Shown: one piece after another, positions 34,537-43,545 of the stretch
How the letters are laid out: each line of letters opens with the position of its first letter
Position numbering within the stretch: position 1 is the stretch's first letter
DNA from: JAILZP01 sp037444185
GTDB taxonomy: Bacteria; Bacillota; Desulfotomaculia; Desulfotomaculales; Desulfocucumaceae
Assembly (NCBI GenBank): GCA_037444185.1
Contig: JBBIMW010000005.1
Coordinates: forward strand, 28,965 to 92,964
Length of the DNA stretch: 64,000 bases
Direction: 5' to 3'
Position numbers and translations under genes: made by a program
Notes under the pieces: model-generated
Seen by the model: only the letters and a program-made list of their open reading frames with translations
The model's database searches: none
What the model was told of the DNA's origin: nothing

Positions 34537-34834
34537 GCGGTCAAAATTAATAGTGTTTATTGTTATTTGCATTTTCGCCGGCATGGTGGGATACACATCC
34601 TTTGCCTTCGACGAGGTGCCGGGGGCTGACGAAAAGGTGGGCAAGGTGGTGGAGGAATACGCCAAAAAGGCCGGAGTTGAGGAGAGGGAGCCATATATAA
34701 ATACGGACAAGGGAGATCTGCTGCTGTTTCTATTTGCCTTTAGCGGGCTGGTGTCAGGATTTTATCTGGGCTACAACTGGAGAAAAATAGTTGCTGAAAA
34801 GGCACCTGTAAACAGAGTTGCCATCAGGCGCTGA
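34526..34834 (+). CDS. cbiN: Cobalt transporter auxiliary subunit CbiN
   Basis: Small protein of 102 residues with two transmembrane helices (about residues 8-27 and 68-86) and an extracytoplasmic loop containing DEVPGADEKVGKVVEEYAKK, which corresponds to the conserved CbiN loop that touches CbiM. It overlaps cbiM and precedes cbiQ. CbiN speeds metal loading of CbiM. Confidence 0.88.
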   Translation: MNSRRSKLIVFIVICIFAGMVGYTSFAFDEVPGADEKVGKVVEEYAKKAGVEEREPYINTDKGDLLLFLFAFSGLVSGFYLGYNWRKIVAEKAPVNRVAIRR

Positions 34835-34850
34835 TCTGCAAAGGAGGACA

Positions 34851-35651
34851 ATGGGGCGGGAGGGGGTGGCGTCCTTGGAGAAAGGGCATGGCATACTGAG
34901 GGGCGGCATCTCCGGCGAAGACTGCTTCATCACCGGGATTGACCCCCGGGTAAAGCTGGTGTTCTGCATCCTTTTCCTGGGCCTGGCAATCAGCGCCAGG
35001 AATGTGGCGGTTCCCTTGCTAATATTGACCTTAACCCTTTCAGGACTGGTTTTTTTAAAAATAAGCCCCGGGACTTTTTTGGTCAGGGGGCTGCCGGCGG
35101 TGCTGATCGCTGCGGCCATACTGATCACGCAGCTGTTCCTCTATGGAAAGACCCCCTTGTTCAGCATGGAGATTTTGGGGATGAAGGTGCAGGGATATAG
35201 GGAAGGACTCGACAGGGGATTGCTGATGATGTGCAGAGTGCTTGCCGGCATAAGCACGGTGCTTCTTCTCACCATGAGCACCTCCTTCGACAGGCTGCTG
35301 TTCGCCGCAGGGTGGCTGCGCCTGCCCTGGGCTTTTCTAGAAGTTTTGACCATCACTTACAGATACATACATGTGATACTGGAGGAGGCATCCTCCGTCA
35401 AGAATGCCCAAAAAATCAGGCTGGGATACTCATCCTTGAAAAAATCCGTTAAATCCATTGGAGACCTCTCGGGAATAACTGTCATCAGAACCTTCGACAA
35501 GAGCGAAAGGCTATACAGGTCGATGAAAAGCAGGGGATACCTGGGGCAGGCCATACGCACCCGCCATAACGCGGTATTCATGAAAAGAGACTGGGTGGCG
35601 ACAGTTTGCCTGGCCTTGATGACGGCGGCCATGGCCTTAATCTCTTTCTGA
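34851..35651 (+). CDS. cbiQ: Cobalt ECF transporter T component CbiQ
   Basis: Transmembrane coupling protein of 266 residues. DPRVKLVFCILFLG at the N-terminus, LVFLKISPGTFLVRG, and the two coupling-helix motifs with short Ala/Arg-containing signatures (AQKIRLGYSS around 190 and YRSMKSRGYLG around 230) are typical of EcfT/CbiQ. Start ATG 34851 lies three bases after AAAGGAGG; a GTG five codons further in is an alternative. Confidence 0.9.
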   Translation: MGREGVASLEKGHGILRGGISGEDCFITGIDPRVKLVFCILFLGLAISARNVAVPLLILTLTLSGLVFLKISPGTFLVRGLPAVLIAAAILITQLFLYGKTPLFSMEILGMKVQGYREGLDRGLLMMCRVLAGISTVLLLTMSTSFDRLLFAAGWLRLPWAFLEVLTITYRYIHVILEEASSVKNAQKIRLGYSSLKKSVKSIGDLSGITVIRTFDKSERLYRSMKSRGYLGQAIRTRHNAVFMKRDWVATVCLALMTAAMALISF

Positions 35652-35666
35652 AGGGAAAATTTTGCC

Positions 35667-36524
35667 ATGAATTTACTGGAGGCTGTAAATGTACACTATA
35701 AATACAGTGACGGGTGCGAGGCCCTTAAGGGGATCAGCGCCACCGTCAATAAAGGGGAGATAGTAGGGGTTCTGGGCGCCAACGGGTGCGGCAAGACAAC
35801 CTTCTTTCAGACATTGAACGGGTTGATCAGGCCCACGTCGGGGGAAATACTGATAAGGGGGGTTGAGATAGGAAAGTGGAGGGAGGACGAACTGTACAGA
35901 ACTGTGGGACTTGTATTCCAGAACCCCGATGATCAGCTTTTCGCCCCCACGGTATCTGAGGACGTGTCCTACGGTCCGGTAAACATGGGACTGGATCCCG
36001 GGGATGTTGACGGGCGCGTGGAAAGAACACTGAAGTTGCTGAAAATGTGGGATCTCAGGAGCAGGCCGGTGCACTGCCTCAGCTACGGACAGAAAAAAAG
36101 GGCGGCCATCGCCGGGATTTTGGTAATGGAGCCGGATCTATTGGTGCTGGACGAACCCATGGCCGGGCTCGACCCCATGGGGGTGAGCGAACTGATGAGG
36201 TTATTGGTGGAGGTGCGGAAAAAACTGTCCATATCCGTAATTTTTTCCACCCATGACATCGACCTGGCACCCCTATATTGCGACAGGGTGTATGTGATGG
36301 AAGAGGGCAGGATGGTGCTTGAAGGGACGCCGGGACAGGTGTTTGCCGATGCGGGCGCCATCAGGAGGACGAATCTCAGGTTGCCCCGGATAGCGCACCT
36401 GATGGAGATTTTAAAGAACAAGGACCGGCTAGGCTTCCGGGAAACGGCCATCACCATATCCCAGGCCAGAAAATCAATAAAGGAAAGGTGCCTATCAGGA
36501 AGGCCAGGCAGTGAAAAATCATAG
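35667..36524 (+). CDS. cbiO: Cobalt ECF transporter ATPase CbiO
   Basis: ABC ATPase of 285 residues. Walker A GANGCGKTT, Q-loop FQNPDDQLFAPTV (the EcfA-type Q-helix), signature LSYGQKKR, Walker B LLVLDEPMAGLDP, H-loop FSTHDIDL. The signature has SYGQ instead of SGGQ, a common ECF variant. The stop codon is inside the stem of the downstream bidirectional terminator. Confidence 0.94.
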   Translation: MNLLEAVNVHYKYSDGCEALKGISATVNKGEIVGVLGANGCGKTTFFQTLNGLIRPTSGEILIRGVEIGKWREDELYRTVGLVFQNPDDQLFAPTVSEDVSYGPVNMGLDPGDVDGRVERTLKLLKMWDLRSRPVHCLSYGQKKRAAIAGILVMEPDLLVLDEPMAGLDPMGVSELMRLLVEVRKKLSISVIFSTHDIDLAPLYCDRVYVMEEGRMVLEGTPGQVFADAGAIRRTNLRLPRIAHLMEILKNKDRLGFRETAITISQARKSIKERCLSGRPGSEKS

Positions 36525-36554
36525 CCGGGTCAGTTTCCGAACCCGGCTTCTTTC
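36523..36554. terminator. Bidirectional terminator between cbiO and the convergent corrinoid protein gene
   Basis: AGCCGGGT (36523-36530) pairs with ACCCGGCT (36541-36548), followed by TCTTTCTTT on the plus strand. The two convergent stop codons lie in or next to the hairpin, leaving only about 5 bp between genes. Confidence 0.75.
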
Positions 36555-37201
36555 TTTATCTGGCCCATTATGCTTATGGCCGACTTCAGGGCGTGATGGG
36601 CATCCTTGCCGTAACCGCTGGCGCCCCACCTCCGGGCGATGTTTTCTGAAAACGGCGCCCCTCCAACCATTATTTTAAGACCGGGGCTGTATTCTCTCAG
36701 CGCTTTCATCATTTTGCGAATTTCCAGCATGGTGGTGGTCATCATGGCGGAAAGGCAAAGTATATCAGGTTTTGCTTCGGCAATCTTGCGGGAGAAGGCT
36801 TCCAGGGACACGTCCCGGCCCAGGTCATGAACCTCAAAGCCCGATATTTCCAACATCATTTTGACTATATTTTTACCTATATCGTGTATGTCACCGTATA
36901 CCACCCCGATGACAATCCTGCCCTTTGCCGGATTGTCCTTTTTTTCAATCCGGGCTTTCAGCATCTCAATGCCTTTGTAAAGAACATCCGCGCACAGAAG
37001 CAGCTCCGGTATGAAATAGACCTGGTCCTCGTACAGTTTCCCAACTTCTTCCATGCCAGGCACCAGCCCGCTGAATATCGCCCGGGCCGGGTCAAACCCG
37101 CCTTCAAGCCACTGTTCTATCGACTCCTTCATTTCTTCCTCATCAAAAAAAACTACCGCATGCTTAATTTGATCGAGCAGAGTTTTTTCCAGTCCGGTCA
37201 T
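36530..37201 (-). CDS. Corrinoid (B12-binding) methyl-carrier protein, orphan copy
   Basis: Methyltransferase corrinoid protein of 223 residues. N-terminal helical cap domain (B12-binding_2, residues 1-90) with MEEVGKLYEDQVYFIPELLL, then a B12-binding Rossmann domain with GDIHDIGKNIV, the DxHxxG motif whose His coordinates cobalt from below, and LSAMMTTTM plus GGAPFSENIARRWGASGYG at the nucleotide-tail site. Closely related in domain plan to the corrinoid protein at 50265-50933. No methyltransferase gene adjoins it. It sits next to the regulator at 37242-38000 in the same direction, so it may be co-transcribed with it. Confidence 0.92.
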   Translation of the reverse strand: MTGLEKTLLDQIKHAVVFFDEEEMKESIEQWLEGGFDPARAIFSGLVPGMEEVGKLYEDQVYFIPELLLCADVLYKGIEMLKARIEKKDNPAKGRIVIGVVYGDIHDIGKNIVKMMLEISGFEVHDLGRDVSLEAFSRKIAEAKPDILCLSAMMTTTMLEIRKMMKALREYSPGLKIMVGGAPFSENIARRWGASGYGKDAHHALKSAISIMGQIKKEAGFGN

Positions 37202-37241
37202 ATGCCCACACCGACCTCTCGTGTGTTTTTCTGTTTAATAT

Positions 37242-38000
37242 TCAGCACTGGTTTCGTTTGAAAAACTGAATATAGTTGATAATATGCCTCATATCTCCCG
37301 GCTGAAAATTCTTTAATAGCTTCAAAGAGGCTTGTACATCAGGGTCAGCCAGCATGTCCAGCATGTCCGTGCCCAGTGTGGCCAGGAGATCCTCCACATC
37401 CTTGCTTTCCATAAGAAGATATGCCAGCGATGTGTTAAGTATCCCGGCTATAGCTTCCAGTGTCTCCAGGTCCGGAGAAATTTCACCGCTTTCAATCAAT
37501 CTTAAGTTTTCTTCCGTTATATTACTCCCCCTAGCCAGGGATACGACGGTGTGGCCCCTGCTTAGCCTGACTTTTTTCAGGCGCCTTCCCAGATTGTTGC
37601 CGCCGCCGCTGTCGAGGAAATACTTTATGGTGACATTCAATCCCTGGGACATTTTTTTCAGGCATTCCAGATCCGGGCTTTCCTGTCCGTCCTCTATCCT
37701 TTCCAGCATGCCGGCGGGCATGTCACATATTTCCGACAGTTCTTCCAGGCTTAGATTCCTGTTTTCCCGCATGAACTTCAGTCTCTTTCCCGTCAATACA
37801 TCCTCATCGGACCCCACCAGATAATTCACCGGTATGTTTAGTTGGTTCCCCAGCCTTTTCAGCATTTGTATCGACGGCCTGCGCATATTTCTTTCAATGG
37901 CGCTCAGATATGAGGGGGAAATGCCGAGTTTCCCGGCAAGACGGGTCAGGGTGATGCCCCTTTCCTTCCGGAAATCTCTTATCTTTCTTCCAAGACTCAA
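37242..38000 (-). CDS. Regulator with three tandem Cro/CI helix-turn-helix domains, copy A
   Basis: Protein of 252 residues with three successive HTH_XRE repeats: IRDFRKERGITLTRLAGKLG (about 7-60), LKFMRENRNLSLEELSEICD (about 73-127) and LKKVRLSRGHTVVSLARGSN (about 140-195), each ending in a YLSAIE, MLERIE or LRLIES recognition helix. A short C-terminal helical tail follows (DMLADPDVQASLKLLKNF). Divergent from the paralogue at 38208-38978 with about 200 bp between. Triple-XRE proteins are uncommon; I infer control of the adjacent methyl-transfer operons. Confidence 0.9.
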   Translation of the reverse strand: MSLGRKIRDFRKERGITLTRLAGKLGISPSYLSAIERNMRRPSIQMLKRLGNQLNIPVNYLVGSDEDVLTGKRLKFMRENRNLSLEELSEICDMPAGMLERIEDGQESPDLECLKKMSQGLNVTIKYFLDSGGGNNLGRRLKKVRLSRGHTVVSLARGSNITEENLRLIESGEISPDLETLEAIAGILNTSLAYLLMESKDVEDLLATLGTDMLDMLADPDVQASLKLLKNFQPGDMRHIINYIQFFKRNQC

Positions 38001-38207
38001 TTATTCTTCACCCCCTTCGGAGTTGAAACTCAATTCCCCGCCTGACTGTGAATCCTTTCTTGGTCTTTATACGCTGCGGCAACAACGCCCTTTTCCCTTC
38101 CGTGCAGGCCTTGGGGCTAGCTTTTCATTCATAAATTTTTGTATAATTATAATAAATGATAACAATTCAAAAAATTTTTGTCCATATAGAAGAATGGAGT
38201 GGAGCCC

Positions 38208-38978
38208 TTGACCATCGGTCAGCTGATAAGGGATTTCAGGAAAGAGAGGAGAATGACACTGACGGAGTTGGCCGGCAGGCTGGAAATATCGCCGTCCTAC
38301 CTTAGCGCCATCGAGAGAAACATACGCAGGCCCTCCGCCAGCGTTTTAAAGAACACAGGTGAAATACTGGACATCCCTTTAAGCTTGCTGGCAGGTTCCG
38401 AAGAGGACATTCTGACCGGGAAAAGGCTCAGGGAAATCAGGGAAGGCAGGGGACTGAGCCTTGAGGATCTGTCGGAGATCAGCGACATACCCGTTGGCAG
38501 GCTGGTGAAATTTGAGGAAGGCAGGGATATGCCGGATCAGTATTCTTTGGACAAGCTGTCTGCTGGTTTAAACGTCACCTTGAAATATTTCATGCGGGGA
38601 AACAAAAAAAGCAACAGCCTGGGCGACGGACTGAGAAAAATGCGTATGAGCAGAAATATCACCATCCAGGCTTTGGCGGAAAAAGCCGGGATCAGCCCCG
38701 GACTGATCAGTCAGATAGAGAACGGACAGACCACTCCCCATCTGGAGACCCTGGAAGCCATCGCCAAGGTACTGAACACTTCGTCGGCGCATTTGCTCAT
38801 GGAAGGGAAAAATACCGAGGACCTGCTGGCCACATTCAATTCGGAAATGATGGACGTTCTGGGGGACCCCAATGTGCAGGCGGTATTGAGATCGATTAGA
38901 GAAATGCGGACCTATGAAATCAGATTTATTATCAATTACATACGGTTCTACAGCCAGAATAGAACACTGATTATATGA
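38208..38978 (+). CDS. Regulator with three tandem Cro/CI helix-turn-helix domains, copy B
   Basis: Paralogue of the divergent regulator at 37242-38000, 256 residues. The three HTH repeats begin LIRDFRKERRMTLTELAGRL, LREIREGRGLSLEDLSEISD and LRKMRMSRNITIQALAEKAG, and the C-terminal tail FNSEMMDVLGDPNVQAVLRS matches the partner. I take the TTG at 38208 as start, because it aligns TIGQLIRDFRK with SLGRKIRDFRK of the partner; a GTG three codons earlier is possible. It directly precedes mtaA (188 bp gap), so it is the best candidate to bind the conserved promoter block found before mtaA and before the corrinoid protein at 50265. Confidence 0.9.
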   Translation: MTIGQLIRDFRKERRMTLTELAGRLEISPSYLSAIERNIRRPSASVLKNTGEILDIPLSLLAGSEEDILTGKRLREIREGRGLSLEDLSEISDIPVGRLVKFEEGRDMPDQYSLDKLSAGLNVTLKYFMRGNKKSNSLGDGLRKMRMSRNITIQALAEKAGISPGLISQIENGQTTPHLETLEAIAKVLNTSSAHLLMEGKNTEDLLATFNSEMMDVLGDPNVQAVLRSIREMRTYEIRFIINYIRFYSQNRTLII

Positions 38979-39041
38979 GGAGTCTTTCTGTCGAAACAAT
39001 TATAATTTTGTTATATTTTGAAATAATGTTAATAAAAAATG

Positions 39042-39123
39042 ATATTGATTTTTGTGCCGTGGAATTATAGTATTATAAATAGCAAATATTTTAAATGTTT
39101 GTTTTTTTTGCACAAATATTTAG
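39042..39123 (+). promoter_or_regulatory. Conserved 82-nt promoter/operator block upstream of mtaA
   Basis: The 82-nt stretch from ATATTGATTTT (39042) to CACAAATATTTAG (39111-39123) has a counterpart of the same length before the corrinoid protein gene (50030-50111). Shared elements: ATATTGATTTT, TA(T/C)TATAAAT (likely -10 region) and the terminal CACAAATATTTAG. Only a few bases of spacing vary inside. It is probably a sigma-A-type promoter with an operator for a common regulator. Confidence 0.6.
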
Positions 39124-39166
39124 CAGATGTATATATTTAATTAACTTTTGCACAGGAGGTTAAAAT

Positions 39167-40195
39167 ATGGCAGAGAATAAATTGAGTGGCCGCCAGAGGG
39201 TGCTTAAAGTACTGGCAGGGGAGGTCCCGGACCGTATTCCAGTCCTGTGCGTTGATCAGACCGCAACCTATGAGCAGATGGAAAAACTTGAGGTGTACTG
39301 GCCCGAGGCCAATTACCGGGCCCGGGAAATGGCCATGCTGTCGTACGGCGCGCATTCCATACTGGGTTTTGACGCAGTGCGTGTTCCATTCTGTCAGACC
39401 ATAGAGGCTGAGGCCCTGGGATGCGCCATCAAGGACGGCGGGACCCAGAATCTGCCCAGTCCGGACACGCATCCGTACAAGCCGGGGGACAAGCCGGAAA
39501 TGCCTGCTGATTACTTGGTTCGGGGAAGAATTCCGGAGTTGGTCGAGGCGGTGAAGATATTAAAAAACATGGCGGGCGACAGGGTGTTGGTAATCGGGGG
39601 TGTCATCGGTCCGTACAGCATAGCCGGAAGTCTTATTGGTGTAACGGACTTGATGAGAAACAGCTTTCGCAAGCCCCATCTGGTAACCCCTTTCCTGGAA
39701 GTTGGAGAGACGGCGGGGCGGCTGTTGGCGAAAGAGTTGATCAATGCCGGGGCCGACGCAATCTGTATTGAGGACATGATGGCCTCCCTGGATATGGTCA
39801 GTCCCAAAATATACCGCGACTTGGTTCTGCCGTGGCAGAGAAAGCTTATTTCGCAGCTTGGAGAAGTGCCCACCATAATCCATGTCTGCGGCAAGCTGGA
39901 TGACGTTATTGAAGATATAGCTGAAACGGGCGTGTCTGCAATAAGCGTGGAAACAAAGGTGGACGCTCCTGCGGCTGTATGGAAATTGAAGAAATTCAAC
40001 CGGTTTATTCCTTTGATCGGCGGTGTAGACGCAGTTCACACCTTATTCTTAGGTGACCCAGGAAAAGTGAGGGCAGAAGTGGCCAGGGCCATTGCCGACG
40101 GATACAGTATCATCGCCCCGGGCTGTTCCATCCCTCCAGGCGCCCCCACAAAAGGACTCCGGGCTATGGTTGAGCAATCCGCATCCGTTAACTGA
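39167..40195 (+). CDS. mtaA: Methylcobamide:thiol/THF methyltransferase MtaA (UroD family)
   Basis: Zinc-dependent TIM-barrel methyltransferase of 342 residues of the MtaA/CmuA type in the UroD superfamily, moving the methyl group from the corrinoid protein to its acceptor. Zinc ligands His239, Cys241 (IIHVCGKLDD) and Cys320 (APGCSIPPG) are present. ATG after CAGGAGGTTAAAAT. First gene of the methanol cluster. In bacteria the acceptor is expected to be tetrahydrofolate or unknown, since coenzyme M is normally absent, so the acceptor here is uncertain. Confidence 0.9.
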   Translation: MAENKLSGRQRVLKVLAGEVPDRIPVLCVDQTATYEQMEKLEVYWPEANYRAREMAMLSYGAHSILGFDAVRVPFCQTIEAEALGCAIKDGGTQNLPSPDTHPYKPGDKPEMPADYLVRGRIPELVEAVKILKNMAGDRVLVIGGVIGPYSIAGSLIGVTDLMRNSFRKPHLVTPFLEVGETAGRLLAKELINAGADAICIEDMMASLDMVSPKIYRDLVLPWQRKLISQLGEVPTIIHVCGKLDDVIEDIAETGVSAISVETKVDAPAAVWKLKKFNRFIPLIGGVDAVHTLFLGDPGKVRAEVARAIADGYSIIAPGCSIPPGAPTKGLRAMVEQSASVN

Positions 40196-40413
40196 CATGC
40201 GGCACATGACAGCAGTCAGATTTCTGCCGGACACATTTCAACGTGTTATAGCGTTTTATGAAATTGTTGTTTACAAAAAAGGGAGGTGACGCCGGGGCGA
40301 GGAGGTGAAGTGCCGGATAAAAGCTGCAGTAGAATTTTCGGCAAACGTCGCGCGTGTTGAGTGAGAAACATGCAAACCATTGGTGCCTGAATCAATTTAG
40401 AGGAGGTTCGACC

Positions 40414-41787
40414 ATGGCAAAATATACATCTATGGCTTATCAGAGTGCTGAAGAAATGGTTTTTGGCACAGCCAAATTCCCTGTAAAATACGGTCGTGAC
40501 TTTGAAGTGGGGGCCGGTTTTGTCTACCCGGAACTGGTTCCCCATCCGCGGCCTGGCTCTGAGGAAACCAAAAAGAGCCTGGTACGCGAATACGAAAAAA
40601 TGGTCAATGATGTGCTTGAACGCTGTGTGCAGCTCGGTTTTCCCGGCATTCAGGTGGAATTGGAACACGTGTACCAGATGACCAGAAATCCAGACTGGGG
40701 CGGCGAGATCGCCGCCACCACTAAGCGCTTGATGGAGGATTACCATAGAAAATACGGCCTGAAAAGTGCCATCAGGGCCACTATTGCCGACTACCGCAAG
40801 CCTGACGAAGAGAACATGAGGAGCAGCAGCGCGCTGGGCAATATGTTGGCCACCTTTGAGGCCAGCGCCGCCGGCGGGGCGGACAATCTTTCCATTGAGT
40901 CCATGGGTGGCAAGGAAATCTCCGATTACGCCATTGTCCGACAGGACATCCGGGGCGTTTTGTTCGGCATTGGCGTGCTGGGCAGCAGGGATGTCGAATT
41001 TCTGTGGAAACAGATTGTTGAAATAGCTGCCAGGCACGGCGCAACGCCCGGTGGTGAGACCGACTGCGCCCAGGCCAATGTAGCCATGTTCATGGCCGGC
41101 GGTTATCTTGACAAGTCTGTCCCGCATACATTTGCGGCTCTCTGCCGGGCCATAGCCGCAGGGAGGACTCTGGTGGCCTACGAGCAGGGCGCCAGGGGAC
41201 CGACCAAGGACTGTGGTTATGAGGACCCCATTATCAAGTCCATCGCGGGGGTGCCTATTTCCATGGAAGGAAAGACCTGCGCCTGCGCCCACGCTGATAT
41301 GCTGGGCAATCTGGTGGCGGCGGTGTGCGATCTTTGGAGCAACGAGGCGGTGGAGTATCACGATATGTTCGGCGGCACTACGGCTGCTGTGTTTACTGAG
41401 ATATTGGGTTACGATGTGGCTCTGATGAATACCGCCATAAAGATGGGCAAAGAAAAGGACCTGAGGGATATAATGATCAACTCTGATAAATACCGGGACA
41501 CCCACGGATTCATACTGTCCCCGGACAACGCCTATGAGATAGGCAAAGCTATTGTGACCAACGCCGATTCCTATTACACCCGGTCCAGGGCGGCGGCCAT
41601 CAAGGCTGCGGAATTGATGATGTCAGATCAGAGGCTGGCACTTTCGGAGTTCGAGAAGAACACCCTCGATACCATGTATAAAACCCTCCTGGGATTGCCT
41701 GATAAGGAAGAAGATTTCATTGGAGAATGCATACCGGTCTACCAAAAGCTGGTTAAGGGATTCAAGCCTTCTAACTATGGGCTTTAA
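40414..41787 (+). CDS. mtaB: Methanol:corrinoid methyltransferase MtaB
   Basis: Zinc TIM-barrel enzyme of 457 residues that transfers the methyl group of methanol to Co(I) of MtaC. The three zinc ligands of Methanosarcina barkeri MtaB (Glu164, Cys220, Cys269) are found two residues earlier here: Glu162 in SIESMGG, Cys218 in ETDCAQ and Cys267 in TKDCGYED. Start ATG 40414 follows AGAGGAGGTTCGACC; an upstream in-frame ATG at 40354 has no ribosome-binding site. It is preceded by 218 bp without a gene and followed 33 bp later by mtaC. Confidence 0.95.
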   Translation: MAKYTSMAYQSAEEMVFGTAKFPVKYGRDFEVGAGFVYPELVPHPRPGSEETKKSLVREYEKMVNDVLERCVQLGFPGIQVELEHVYQMTRNPDWGGEIAATTKRLMEDYHRKYGLKSAIRATIADYRKPDEENMRSSSALGNMLATFEASAAGGADNLSIESMGGKEISDYAIVRQDIRGVLFGIGVLGSRDVEFLWKQIVEIAARHGATPGGETDCAQANVAMFMAGGYLDKSVPHTFAALCRAIAAGRTLVAYEQGARGPTKDCGYEDPIIKSIAGVPISMEGKTCACAHADMLGNLVAAVCDLWSNEAVEYHDMFGGTTAAVFTEILGYDVALMNTAIKMGKEKDLRDIMINSDKYRDTHGFILSPDNAYEIGKAIVTNADSYYTRSRAAAIKAAELMMSDQRLALSEFEKNTLDTMYKTLLGLPDKEEDFIGECIPVYQKLVKGFKPSNYGL

Positions 41788-41820
41788 TAAAACCTAAAAC
41801 TTGACGGGGAGGGAAAATGA

Positions 41821-42564
41821 ATGCAATTTCTCGATGATTATTCAGGTATTTTTGTCCGCTACGACCTCCGTCGCGAGCGCGGCGAAGCCAAGGCGGTGGT
41901 GGCTGACGATGTGATAATGCAGCAGGTTATTGAATGCGTTGTGGACGGGGATACGGACAACATAGAATCAGTGGTCAAAAAGGCACTGGAAACCAAAGAC
42001 CCCATGGATGTGATCAGCGCGCTGGTGAAGGGTATGAACGAGGTCAGCAGACTTTGGGCAGAGGGGGTGTACTACCTGCCACAGACAATACTCTCCTCAG
42101 ATGCCATGCTGGCTGGCATAGAAATCTGCGAGGTGAAGATGGGCAAAGCCCTGGACAAAAAAGGCGTGGTTATAACCCATACGGCTGAAGGAGACATTCA
42201 CGACCTGGGACAGAAAATAGTGAACGCCCTTTTGCGGGCCAATGGGTACGAAGTTATAGATCTCGGCAAGGACGTGCCGGTGGATGATGTGATATCCGCC
42301 GTGAAGAAGCACAAGCCTGCCATGCTTACCGGCACCGCCCTGATGACCACTACCATGACCGCTTTTGAAAAAATTTCTAAACGGTTGGCCGGGGAGGGGA
42401 TGGCCCTACCCTTTGTTTGCGGCGGAGGAGCCGTGTCGGAAGAGTATGTGACCGGATTCGATATGGGCATATGGGGCAAGGATGCCTCCCAGGCCCCCTT
42501 GATGGCATCTGACGCCGTTTCAGGCAAGAACTGGCGCCAAATGCGCGAAAAATACAACAGTTAA
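41821..42564 (+). CDS. mtaC: Methanol corrinoid protein MtaC
   Basis: Corrinoid carrier of 247 residues. The helical cap (DVISALVKGMNEVSRLWAEG, YYLPQTILSSDAML) is followed by the B12-binding domain with EGDIHDLGQKIVNALLRANG, where His of DIHDLG is the lower cobalt ligand, and VIDLGKDVPVDDVI, then TGTALMTTTM. It receives the methyl group from MtaB and gives it to MtaA. Start ATG at 41821 after GGGAGGGAAAATGA. Located between mtaB and a CobW-type GTPase gene. Confidence 0.95.
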   Translation: MQFLDDYSGIFVRYDLRRERGEAKAVVADDVIMQQVIECVVDGDTDNIESVVKKALETKDPMDVISALVKGMNEVSRLWAEGVYYLPQTILSSDAMLAGIEICEVKMGKALDKKGVVITHTAEGDIHDLGQKIVNALLRANGYEVIDLGKDVPVDDVISAVKKHKPAMLTGTALMTTTMTAFEKISKRLAGEGMALPFVCGGGAVSEEYVTGFDMGIWGKDASQAPLMASDAVSGKNWRQMREKYNS

Positions 42565-42576
42565 GGTAACTGAAAA

Positions 42577-43521
42577 ATGATAGTGGATATCGTAAACGGT
42601 TTCCTGGGCAGCGGGAAAACAACGTTCATTCAACACATGGTGAAGCAGATCAGCCCTTTAGAAAGGGTGGTGGTGCTGGTCAACGATTTCGGCGTGGTAG
42701 GAATAGACGGTGTGCTTCTGTCCGGGGAGGGACTGGACGTTGTAGAAATGACCAGCGGATGTGTCTGTTGTACCCTGGCGCCAGATCTGTCGGCCCAGCT
42801 GTTGAAAATAGCCACCCGTCTGAAGCCAGACCGGGTTGTCATCGAGCCAACCGGTGTGGCTTCCATCCAAGGCCTGCTGTCCGTGGTAGGGGGACTTCGC
42901 CTGGAAAAGCACGTGGAGGCAGTGAAGGTTATTCTGCTACTGGACGCTGCCGATGTTTTATCCTTTGGCGAAAACATTCCGTCTTTCCTTAGATCACAGA
43001 TCGCCAGAGCGGACGTGGTGATTATAAACAAGTGCGACTTAGTCCCTTTTGCAGCCGTGCGTGAGATAAAGAAGGCGGTATCCACTGCCAACAGGTGTTC
43101 CGTAGTAATAGCAGCCAAATTTGGGCAGGTCGCCCCGGATCAAATGGATGCCCCACCTGATTCCGGTGGCCTAGCAAGCGGAGGCGGGGGCGAGAGCTCC
43201 AGTCTCCGCCGCATTAATAAAAACAAGTATTCTGAAAGCATTGCCGCCTATCAAAGCTTTTCCCGCGAATACCCGGGAATGTTTGACGCGAAAAAAATCG
43301 AGCACTTTTTCAGGGGGTTTTCACAGCTCGGAATTATCAGGGCGAAGGGAGTTTTTCATTGCGCCGGTGTCTGGAGCAGGATTGATTACGTTCCCACAAG
43401 CGGTGTTACAGTAAAAGAACTGGGCGAGGGACACGAAAAGAGCCGGGTACTTATAATCGGCAGGGGCTTAAACAGTGCCCTGCTGGAACGGAATATGCAA
43501 AACTGTCTTGTGCAGCCATAA
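42577..43521 (+). CDS. CobW/COG0523-type GTPase, corrinoid-system associated, copy 1
   Basis: P-loop GTPase of 314 residues. Walker A NGFLGSGKTTFI, the metal-binding GCVCC motif near residue 65 (TSGCVCCTL), EPTGVASIQ and the NKCDLVP base-recognition motif are intact; the C-terminal CobW domain is present (AKGVFHCAGVWSRIDY). COG0523 proteins insert metals or load cofactors. Placed between mtaC and the RamA-like activator, it may load or repair the corrinoid or zinc site of these enzymes. A second, different copy with an altered Cys motif lies at 49012. Only a weak ribosome-binding site (TAAGGTAACTG) is seen. Confidence 0.88.
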   Translation: MIVDIVNGFLGSGKTTFIQHMVKQISPLERVVVLVNDFGVVGIDGVLLSGEGLDVVEMTSGCVCCTLAPDLSAQLLKIATRLKPDRVVIEPTGVASIQGLLSVVGGLRLEKHVEAVKVILLLDAADVLSFGENIPSFLRSQIARADVVIINKCDLVPFAAVREIKKAVSTANRCSVVIAAKFGQVAPDQMDAPPDSGGLASGGGGESSSLRRINKNKYSESIAAYQSFSREYPGMFDAKKIEHFFRGFSQLGIIRAKGVFHCAGVWSRIDYVPTSGVTVKELGEGHEKSRVLIIGRGLNSALLERNMQNCLVQP

Positions 43522-43545
43522 AGTGCGTGGAGGAACAGAAACGGC

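Noticed and set aside
40246..41505. Long open frame antisense to mtaB (419 codons)
   Set aside because: Shadow of the strongly coding plus strand; no recognisable protein.
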